From NCBI RefSeq assembly GCF_003430825.1, contig NZ_CP024047.1, positions 1,364,001-1,428,000 of the forward strand: DNA of 64,000 bases. The letters are read 5' to 3'. Positions 8,200 to 15,025 of the stretch are shown here, piece by piece. Within the stretch, counting starts at the first letter, position 1. Each line of letters starts with the position of its first letter. This DNA is from Natrarchaeobaculum sulfurireducens. Lineage in GTDB: Archaea > Halobacteriota > Halobacteria > Halobacteriales > Natrialbaceae. The translations under genes and the position numbers were made by a program. Below the pieces are notes generated by a model. That model was not told where the DNA came from and did not search any database. It saw only the letters and a program-made list of their open reading frames with translations.

Positions 8200-8973
8200 A
8201 TGCAAGCCGTTATTCTGGCGGCGGGGAAGGGAACCCGGCTCCGCCCGCTGACCGACGACAAACCGAAAGCACTCGTGGAGGTCGACGGCCGCCCTCTCCT
8301 CGAGGACGTCTTCGACAATCTCCTCGAGGTCGGCGCGGACGAACTGATCGTCGTCGTCGGCCACCTGAAAGAGCAGATCATCGATCGGTACGGCGACACC
8401 TACGAGGGCGTGCCGATCACCTACGCCCACCAGCGCGAACAGCTGGGGCTGGCCCACGCCATCCTCCAGGTCGAACCGCACGTCGACGACGATTTCGTGC
8501 TCATGCTCGGCGACAACGTCTTCCGCGGAAACCTCGGCGATGTCGTCAACCGGCAGCGGGAAGACCGCGCCGATGCCGCCTTTCTCGTCGAGGAAGTCCC
8601 CTGGGAGGAGGCCTCCCGCTACGGCGTCCTCGACACCAACGAGTACGGTGAGATCGTCGAAGTGATGGAAAAGCCCGAAGACCCGCCGTCGAATCTCGTC
8701 ATGACCGGCTTCTACACGTTCACACCGGCGATCTTCCACGCTTGCCACCTCGTCCAGCAAAGCGACCGCGGCGAGTACGAACTCCCCGACGCGATCGACC
8801 TGCTCATCCAGTCCGGGCGCACCATCGACGCCATCCGCATGGAGGGCTGGCGCGTCGACGTCGGCTACCCCGAGGACCGCGATCGTGTGGAAGAAAAATT
8901 ACGAGACGAATTGGGGCGCGATGTTGTGTCTGTAACGTTAACTGAACCGTCGTCAGAAGCTGAAACAGATTAA
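8200..8973 (+). CDS. aglF: sugar nucleotidyltransferase (AglF-like)
   Basis: 257 residues beginning MQAVILAAGKGTRLRPLT, the nucleotide-binding signature of NTP-transferase family enzymes; DKPKAL carries the conserved Lys. Further marks are MLGDN (metal-binding Asp), FLVEEV and a GFYTF segment. Such enzymes join a nucleoside triphosphate to a sugar 1-phosphate to make the activated sugar; Haloferax AglF, a glucose-1-phosphate uridylyltransferase in S-layer N-glycosylation, has this length and layout. The exact sugar here is not known. It opens the glycan island; its last 15 codons and everything downstream become distinctly AT-rich. Confidence 0.85.
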   Translation: MQAVILAAGKGTRLRPLTDDKPKALVEVDGRPLLEDVFDNLLEVGADELIVVVGHLKEQIIDRYGDTYEGVPITYAHQREQLGLAHAILQVEPHVDDDFVLMLGDNVFRGNLGDVVNRQREDRADAAFLVEEVPWEEASRYGVLDTNEYGEIVEVMEKPEDPPSNLVMTGFYTFTPAIFHACHLVQQSDRGEYELPDAIDLLIQSGRTIDAIRMEGWRVDVGYPEDRDRVEEKLRDELGRDVVSVTLTEPSSEAETD

Positions 8974-8978
8974 TTCGT

Positions 8979-9010
8979 GATTATATATGAACATATTGCT
9001 GTATATAATT
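8979..9010 (+). promoter_or_regulatory. two TATA-like elements before the first GT2 gene
   Basis: TTATATATG (8981-8989) and GTATATAATT (9001-9010) lie 50-80 bp before the ATG at 9060. The second would start transcription near 9030 and give a leader of about 30 nt. Confidence 0.4.
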
Positions 9011-9059
9011 GTCAACATCGCTGGAAAAGAATGTTCCTGTCAGATGAGGGCTTTGGTTA

Positions 9060-9890
9060 ATGAACGATAAAGAATTCTCTGTACTAATGGCCGTGTACAG
9101 GGGAGACAACTCACAACAAATTGACAGCGCTATAAAAAGTGTTTTTAAACAGACAGTGATTCCAACAGAAGTTGTTGTTGTTGCTGATGGTCCATTACCG
9201 GATAAAATTACTTCGACTCTCGAAAAATATGAGCTGGCCTATCCCGATACGGTTCGAGTAGTCCACCTTGAGTCCAATCAGGGGTTAGGTGCAGCACTTC
9301 GAGTAGGCGTTGAAGTTTGTTCGTATGATCTCGTCGCTAGAATGGACGCTGACGATATTTCGGTTGAAGACCGGTTTGAACATCAAATAAATTATCTTTG
9401 TGAGAATCCAGAGGTGGACATACTCGGAGGCTATATCGAAGAGTTTGTAGAAAATCCGACTAACTCTAAACAAATACGGTCGGTTCCTACTGATCCGAAA
9501 ACTCTGGAATCTAATGCCAAATTTCGTTGCCCAGTCAATCACCCCAGTGTCATGTTTCGTCGAAATTCGGTACTCGAGGCAGGGAACTACCGTCCACTGG
9601 CCGGACTGGAGGACTACGAACTTTGGATCCGGATGCTAAATCAAGGATATCTTATTTCAAATTTGTCGAAAGTACTGGTGAAGTGTCGAGCTGGCAAGGC
9701 ACTGTACGAACGTCGAGGTGGAGTTGAATATGCGATACACGAACTCCAAATACAAAAAGAGTTTTTAACACGAGGAATAGTTCCCCTACCAGTATTCCTT
9801 ATAAACATCGCCATTCGTGTTCCGATACGGCTTTTGCCAAACCGTTTACGTGCTATTATATACGAGATTTTTCTTCGAGACGATATATGA
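9060..9890 (+). CDS. GT2 family glycosyltransferase
   Basis: 276 residues with a GT-A Rossmann N-terminal domain: SVLMAVYRGDN at the nucleotide site, QTVIPTEVVVVADGP, then the metal-binding DAD at residues 96-98 (ARMDADDIS). GLEDYELWIRML near residue 185 is the conserved acceptor-side segment with the catalytic acid. The C terminus is moderately hydrophobic (PVFLINIAIRVPIRLLP) and may touch the membrane. It should add one sugar to a growing lipid-linked glycan in the cytoplasm. The gene is much richer in A and T than its upstream neighbour, as expected for a horizontally exchanged surface-glycan gene. Confidence 0.88.
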   Translation: MNDKEFSVLMAVYRGDNSQQIDSAIKSVFKQTVIPTEVVVVADGPLPDKITSTLEKYELAYPDTVRVVHLESNQGLGAALRVGVEVCSYDLVARMDADDISVEDRFEHQINYLCENPEVDILGGYIEEFVENPTNSKQIRSVPTDPKTLESNAKFRCPVNHPSVMFRRNSVLEAGNYRPLAGLEDYELWIRMLNQGYLISNLSKVLVKCRAGKALYERRGGVEYAIHELQIQKEFLTRGIVPLPVFLINIAIRVPIRLLPNRLRAIIYEIFLRDDI

Positions 9891-10008
9891 CCACTGAATA
9901 TGTGTGAAAGAAGATGGGACACTGACTTCAAGAACGGCTGATAGAGCCGTCACAACTGTCATTTATAATTCTATAAGCAACATATATTTCATGTGGGTTG
10001 TCCTATGG

Positions 10009-10017
10009 CTTAAATAA
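10009..10017 (+). promoter_or_regulatory. TATA box of the second GT2 gene
   Basis: CTTAAATAA lies 30-38 bp before the ATG at 10047, giving a transcript that begins only a few bases before the start codon. The 156-bp gap upstream suggests this GT2 has its own promoter. Confidence 0.5.
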
Positions 10018-10046
10018 CTATTCTTCCGATCCCCGTCTTAGGGACA

Positions 10047-10871
10047 ATGTTTCAGTCAAACGATGAAACAGTATCCATAATAATACCCACATATTACCGG
10101 AACGAATGGTTGCAAGACGCAATTGAAAGTTCCCTTCGGCAAGAATTCACCCCAGTCGAAATCATCGTCGTCGACGACTCGGGTGAAGCGCACGCCAGAT
10201 CTCTAGTCGAGGAGTATAGCAGCGTGAAGTATGTTCCCCTCCAAGAAAACGTTGGAGAAAACCAAGCTCGAGAGGCTGGGCTCAGCGAAGCAACTGGACG
10301 GTATATTCAGTTTTTGGATGACGATGATTTATTGCGCGGGGACAAACTCGATCGACAAATCCAGCGATTCGATGATACCACAGGTGTAGTGTATTCTGGT
10401 CTCAAATATCTGTATAGTGAAGAAATCATTCAACCAGACCCGGCCGTCAGAGGAAACGTCCTGAAAGACGCACTTCGATTCCAATTGTGGCCTCCCTGCT
10501 ATACAAGTTCATTGCTGATCGATCGATCGGTCTTAAACGAAGTTAGACCGTTGCGACATCATGGTGCAGGAGATACTGATTTTCTGATTGGGCTTGCGAA
10601 ACGAACACATTTTGATTCGGTAGCTGAACCGCTAGTCAAAAAACGAGTCCATAGAGACAATCTCGGATCGTCAATGGAGAACGTTCAACATAAAAAGACT
10701 ATTCTCAGGAAGTACAACGAGTTGTACGATAAGTATCCGGGGTGTCGAGATCGAGCACTGGAGCACACATATAAATGTGAAGCAAAGGTCCGTTTGACTG
10801 AAAGTTTCAAAGATCCACTAGCCATTGCTGCCTCCGGGCGAGCAGCTTACTACTATCTTAGGAGGAATTAG
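10047..10871 (+). CDS. GT2 family glycosyltransferase
   Basis: 274 residues. N-terminal GT-A domain: VSIIIPTYYRNEWLQDAI, EIIVVDDSG, GENQAREAGLSEATG and the metal site FLDDDDL (residues 89-95). A PCYTSSLLIDRSVL segment and a GDTDFLIGLAKR segment match the acceptor half. No transmembrane helix. Codon use is AT-rich like the previous GT2 gene, and the sequence is clearly different from it, so the two probably add different sugars. Followed three bases later by a small open frame of doubtful status. Confidence 0.88.
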   Translation: MFQSNDETVSIIIPTYYRNEWLQDAIESSLRQEFTPVEIIVVDDSGEAHARSLVEEYSSVKYVPLQENVGENQAREAGLSEATGRYIQFLDDDDLLRGDKLDRQIQRFDDTTGVVYSGLKYLYSEEIIQPDPAVRGNVLKDALRFQLWPPCYTSSLLIDRSVLNEVRPLRHHGAGDTDFLIGLAKRTHFDSVAEPLVKKRVHRDNLGSSMENVQHKKTILRKYNELYDKYPGCRDRALEHTYKCEAKVRLTESFKDPLAIAASGRAAYYYLRRN

Positions 10872-10874
10872 TAG

Positions 10875-11114
10875 ATGAAGATAGTAACCATGTCAGATGT
10901 TGAATCAACGGAGAGGTTCTGTATTCGTCTTCCTTTGATTTCAAAGACGTATTGGAAGATAGCTCCAATAGTTTACGAAAGGCGGTTTTCACGTCGGGAC
11001 GAAATAACAAAACCGGTCTTTGAACGACTTCGAGCCTATCCATTTAACATCCGTTTCTGTTCGACTCGATCTTGGGAAACATTCGGAAACTATTCCACAC
11101 AAATTAGTCAATAA
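10875..11114 (+). CDS. small hypothetical protein, doubtful
   Basis: 79 residues beginning three bases after the preceding GT2 stop codon, so translation could be coupled. The sequence (LPLISKTYWKIAPIVYERRF...) shows no motif that I recognise, is basic rather than acidic, and lacks the composition of neighbouring halophilic proteins. It may be a decayed end of a transferase or chance coding in AT-rich DNA. Confidence 0.25.
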   Translation: MKIVTMSDVESTERFCIRLPLISKTYWKIAPIVYERRFSRRDEITKPVFERLRAYPFNIRFCSTRSWETFGNYSTQISQ

Positions 11115-11315
11115 CATAACTAGCAGAGATATATTCCCAAACACATGATGCAGAAATGAATAATGGCAATAAAATCATCAGTTAGGAATGTTATCATAGC
11201 CGCAGACCTCTCTATCCCTGACATTTATGCTTGTTGGCGGGAAAGCATTCGCTCATCGAAACTAGTATTAGGAATTTTATAGTGATTTTTAGTCCCCAGA
11301 AATGTTTTGAACACC

Positions 11316-12218
11316 ATGGATACGGATGACGTCACCTTGGTCGTTCCCTGTTACAACGTGGAGAGCACACTTCCTCACGTTCTAGAGTCGATCGATCAAT
11401 TGGCTCCCTCACCTGCTACGGTTCTCTGCGTTGACGATGGGAGTACCGATGGCACAAGAGAAATCCTCAGAGATCACCACGGTTCACGTCACATTCGACA
11501 CGAGGAAAATCGTGGGCTATCAGCAACGCTCAATACAGCGCTTTCCCACGTATCCACTCCACTGTTCGCGAAGGTTGATGCAGACCTTGTCGTACCTTCC
11601 AACTGGCTCGCTATTATGCTTCGGGAGTTAAAAGAAAACGAGGTTGATCTTGTCCAGGGATTTTTCAGAGAAGATGTGACAACACTCGGGGATAAATGGA
11701 GAGCACTGCATACCTATCCGGATTTTTCGAGCAAACCACGGCTGAATTATCCGATAAACGGCTCCAACATCCTTGCCTATACCGATGCTCTTCGTGATAT
11801 CGACGGATGGGATGAGCGGTATCAACGAGCAAATGATGACGTCAATCTAATGCAGCGCCTTGTTTATAATGGGTATAATATATACTATTCACCAGACGTT
11901 GAATCTACCCATATTAGAACGGATACATGGAAAGACGCATTGCGAGCTGCATGGGCGTATTCTAAAGTCCCGATGCTCGGAGGTGAACCAACCCAGTTCT
12001 CCGATTTGCTCTCTTGGATCCCAAAAAACATATACTTGAGTATATTGTCACTAAAGACAGATCACCGTAATAGAGCTTATGTGCTCATGTGGATAAGCTT
12101 TTTACGAGCCATCTATCACACAGTCTGGGATCTTGAGTGTATACTCAATCAGGATGGAAAAGTACCAGATAGAAAACAAGAAATTCAAAAGATACCCTTG
12201 TCTGAACGAATGAGATGA
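11316..12218 (+). CDS. GT2 family glycosyltransferase
   Basis: 300 residues from ATG at 11316; the frame also has a TTG nine bases earlier. GT-A domain: VTLVVPCYNVESTLPHVLESI, VLCVDDGSTDGTREIL, ENRGLSATLNTAL, and the DAD metal site at residues 88-90. NGSNILAYTDALRDIDGWDERYQRANDD carries the catalytic acids. The C-terminal third (LRAAWAYSK..., YVLMWISFLRAIYHTVW) has a possible membrane-associated helix. This is the third chain-extending transferase of the island. A stretch of decayed insertion-sequence DNA follows it. Confidence 0.88.
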   Translation: MDTDDVTLVVPCYNVESTLPHVLESIDQLAPSPATVLCVDDGSTDGTREILRDHHGSRHIRHEENRGLSATLNTALSHVSTPLFAKVDADLVVPSNWLAIMLRELKENEVDLVQGFFREDVTTLGDKWRALHTYPDFSSKPRLNYPINGSNILAYTDALRDIDGWDERYQRANDDVNLMQRLVYNGYNIYYSPDVESTHIRTDTWKDALRAAWAYSKVPMLGGEPTQFSDLLSWIPKNIYLSILSLKTDHRNRAYVLMWISFLRAIYHTVWDLECILNQDGKVPDRKQEIQKIPLSERMR

Positions 12219-12329
12219 CAGTAACGATAGTGCATACGTAGTTGCGTGCCCCAACCTAGCAAGTGAGTTTCAATGACCTTCAGAACGCTTTGTGTTCTGA
12301 GGACAATGAAATTGTCGCGGGCCGCCATT

Positions 12330-12410
12330 GACGAAGCCCCTGTCAACATTAGCAGCGACTGGTCTTGGGTGTACGCTAGAATTAGTATAGACAAAAAGGG
12401 CTTTGTTTAG
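12330..12410 (+). pseudogene. fragment of an IS6-type transposase
   Basis: The frame from 12330 reads DEAPVNISSDWSWVYARISIDKKG before a stop, which lines up with the DDE-domain strand of IS6-family haloarchaeal transposases (compare DETAINVNGQWRWLYAAIDFESK in the larger relic near 14.2 kb). No start, no further domain and no end is seen, so this is a degraded scrap. The rest of 12219-12570 holds no gene that I can support. Confidence 0.5.
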
Positions 12411-12570
12411 ACGCTCCCGAATGGGCGGTACAGGAGTCATTTCGGCTGAGCAGAACGCAGTAGAGAGCATCTCACGGTACAGACTCACTGGTTGAGAACG
12501 AAGCGTTAGAGCTGATTTCTGCTGCGTCGAAACAAGGTTCAATAATATAAATAAATAACCTGGGGAGTTA

Positions 12571-13530
12571 TTACGCGACTGACTGTGATGTGAGCTCCTC
12601 GATGAGAGACGGACGGTCAAGATACCAATCTATTGTTTCGGAAAGTCCTTCAGTTAGTGAGTACTGGGGCTGATAGTCGAGTAATTTTTGTGCTGTGGTA
12701 ATGTCCCCGATGTATCGCTTTACTTCTCCTGGCCTCGACGGCTCGGTGTTGATTTCGGAATTCCTCGGCGTCTGCTCGTTGATCTCATGGGCTAACTCAA
12801 CCAAGGATGCTCCCTGCCCGGAGCAGATATTGAGTGTCTTCCCAGTCACCTTTGGGAAGTGTTTGATCACTTTACTGATGCCGTCGACGCAGTCATCAAG
12901 ATACGTGAAGTCAAGAACTTTTTCGGAACCGTATACTGTCAACGGTTCGCCTCGATAGCTTCGAGCAATGAACTGTGGTATTACACGGTCAGAGCGGTCG
13001 TACCGACCGTAGACGTTAGAAAATCGAACGGTGCACGTCGACATCTCGTAACAGTTGTCGTACGATTGAACCAGTGCTTCGCCGCCGATCTTGCTTGCTG
13101 TATATGGACTTTCGCTTCGATCCGTATTGGTATCACTTTCTGAATACACAACCTTATCGTTATTTCCATACACCTCTCTTGAACTTGCAAAGATGAATTC
13201 CGGGATTTCAAATTCGCGAGCAAATTCGAGGAGGTTAAACGTCATCTCGAGGTTCTCCATCGCGTATTTCGGTTCCTGAACCAACTGGTGAACACGAGCA
13301 TGGGCGCCGAGGTGAACGATCATATCGAGTTCGGTGGGTAACACATCGAAATCAGAGGGATCACATAAGTCGATGATAGCTGTCCGCTTGTTTAGGTCTG
13401 CCTCCCATTGGTTGGCCACAGTATCGACGCCATAGACTTCGTCTCCCTCCGTGAGTAAACGTTTCATCAGCGCCGTTCCGATCGTTCCGCTACTCCCTGT
13501 TATCAAGACCTGTTTAGGATGAGCTCTCAT
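12571..13530 (-). CDS. NAD-dependent epimerase/dehydratase
   Basis: 319 residues, an extended short-chain dehydrogenase. The NAD motif is GSSGTIG at residues 12-18 after the first strand (KQVLITG); the catalytic Tyr and Lys are in YTASK near residue 143, with an upstream Ser in FASSREVYG. VRFSNVYG, YIGDITTAQKLLDYQPQ and a C-terminal tail fit sugar-nucleotide epimerases and dehydratases. It should modify a nucleotide sugar for the glycan island. It is the only intact gene on the minus strand between the GT2 genes and the ABC flippase, and it has moderate AT-rich composition. Exact substrate unknown. Confidence 0.87.
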   Translation of the reverse strand: MRAHPKQVLITGSSGTIGTALMKRLLTEGDEVYGVDTVANQWEADLNKRTAIIDLCDPSDFDVLPTELDMIVHLGAHARVHQLVQEPKYAMENLEMTFNLLEFAREFEIPEFIFASSREVYGNNDKVVYSESDTNTDRSESPYTASKIGGEALVQSYDNCYEMSTCTVRFSNVYGRYDRSDRVIPQFIARSYRGEPLTVYGSEKVLDFTYLDDCVDGISKVIKHFPKVTGKTLNICSGQGASLVELAHEINEQTPRNSEINTEPSRPGEVKRYIGDITTAQKLLDYQPQYSLTEGLSETIDWYLDRPSLIEELTSQSVA

Positions 13531-13845
13531 CGATAATCCACGAATCTACGTTTAGCTGCCGACTTCATTGTAAATGGTATCCAAAAATCTTAATAAAAAT
13601 GTCGGTTAGAATACCAACCATTGAATGTCAACCCATACTGGTATACTATCTAAACTATGCTAGTACAAATATTAAGATATTTTTGCGTGTACCATATCTA
13701 TTTCTTCCTCTACTACGGATGCTATCTCTCAGTGAACAACTAGAGCAAAGGGTTTCGTGATCAATCGTCTCAGCGTGTTTCTCACATCCACCATTGAGTA
13801 ACTCCAGAACTCGACCATTCTATATGTTTTCATAAGCGCATTTCT
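13531..13845. other. AT-rich intergenic region upstream of the epimerase
   Basis: About 315 bases of AT-rich DNA between the epimerase start and the left end of the IS6 relic. Several TATA-like runs (for example near 13560-13600 on the minus strand) could serve the epimerase. No coding potential is seen. Confidence 0.45.
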
Positions 13846-14622
13846 GGCGCTGTCTATATGAGGAATTGAGGAACAAGCAGGTGGAAGTGAGACGTGTCCA
13901 TGCAACTCGCCGACCTGCTCACAAAAACGCTAGACGTAGACGGGCTTGAGGCGTGGGAGAGCGAGCGCACCCCGACACCCGATAAGGTGTTCGGTGTGCG
14001 CCTCCACTCGTTTGGATTATCGATGTCAGAAACGACTACAGTCTTGCGATGGCTCGGCACTGAAAGCTCACACGGTGCTGTCTGGGCGTGGACGCATCGG
14101 CGGCTGATCGCCAGCCGGACCCGCCGACGGCGCAGCCGTCGCGGGTCACCGTCAACGAGACGGCGATCAACGTCAACGGACAGTGGCGGTGGCTGTACGC
14201 GGCGATCGACTTCGAATCGAAACTCGTGCTCAAAGCTGAAGTATCGGTCGTCGGGAAACTGATCCCGCACCAGCGTTCTTGCACCGGGTGGGCGAGAAAC
14301 ACAACCTCTCTGAGGTCGTGTTTTTCGTCGATGGCTTCGACTATCTGCCTGCCCTCTCCTGATTAGATCTTGGCGGTCAGCTTGACCGAAACGAGCGAGA
14401 CCACATCGAAAAGTGGTTTCAGACGCTGAAATACGAACCGACCGCTTTCACACGAATTGGGTGGGCAGTCGGGCTCACTCCAGACGCTGTATCGATCTAT
14501 TTGTCCACCACTATAACTGGAACCGGCCGAATTAGGCCCTCGACCACCGCACATCAGCCGAGGAGGTGCTCAACTAGATGGCACCGTATTTCTCAACCAA
14601 CCAGTTAATCAGACAGTTGACT
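13846..14622 (+). mobile_element. decayed IS6-family insertion sequence
   Basis: A transposase relic is bracketed by weakly matching ends: GGCGCTGTCTATATGA on the left and, read inward from the right, GTCAACTGTCTGATTAA, which share CTGTCT near the outer edge. IS6 elements of haloarchaea are about 700-800 bp with short ends of this type, so the size fits. No clear target duplication is visible, so the borders are approximate. Confidence 0.5.
13900..14577 (+). pseudogene. IS6-family transposase, frameshifted and truncated inside
   Basis: Three pieces in different frames reconstruct an IS6-type DDE transposase. The first (from 13900) reads MQLADLLTKTLDVDGLEAWE up to about 14110; the second reads RVTVNETAINVNGQWRWLYA to about 14250; the third, after a short deletion, reads FFVDGFDYLPALS, then after a stop codon DHIEKWFQTLKYEPTAFTR, and ends EEVLN at the TAG 14575-14577. 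The first catalytic Asp is replaced by Asn (NET instead of DET). The gene cannot make an active enzyme. Confidence 0.75.
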
Positions 14623-15025
14623 TTGGAAGTTTTATTTTCCTGTAATCAAAAAAGTTAACGTTCAACTCGTTGACTGACATACAATGTAACATCGTGAATC
14701 GACTTTTGCTCACGACCGTTCACGAAAATCTAAAGGCCGATTGAACGATTTTCGTGCGTAAACAGTCTACTGAAACCTATTTTCCCAATCATACGCTCTC
14801 AAACGCCGTGTTTTCGGCCAGTGTTTACCTTCTCATGAGATTATACTAATTGGAGGTGGGCGATAATAACATATTAAATCCGCACCCAAATCATGTAGGC
14901 TGGGCGAAACAATAATCAGGTGTACGGGACGTGAACGGTAACTCCAACACTCGCATAATTCATTGACTTGGATGTGACTTTCCGGGACGTGGATAGCTCA
15001 TATCCACATTCGTGCGGAGTCTACA
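14623..15025. other. AT-rich gap before the AglB-like gene
   Basis: About 400 bases with no supported gene. A 10-bp inverted repeat lies at 14721-14756. TATA-like runs near 14870 and 14980 could serve the AglB-like gene, but neither has the ideal spacing. Confidence 0.45.
14721..14756. repeat. 10-bp inverted repeat with 16-nt loop
   Basis: CACGAAAATC (14721-14730) and GATTTTCGTG (14747-14756) form a perfect stem. Set in AT-rich non-coding DNA between an IS relic and the AglB-like gene; could be an old transposon end, a terminator-like hairpin or a binding site. Confidence 0.5.

Noticed and set aside
11163-11282. Plus-strand frame of 39 codons (MAIKSSVRNVIIAADLS) between GT2 genes
   Set aside because: Too short, basic, no motif and no promoter; could be chance in AT-rich DNA.
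12270-12620. Minus-strand frame of 116 codons
   Set aside because: Covers the IS6 scrap on the opposite strand and overlaps the end of the epimerase gene; no family resemblance.
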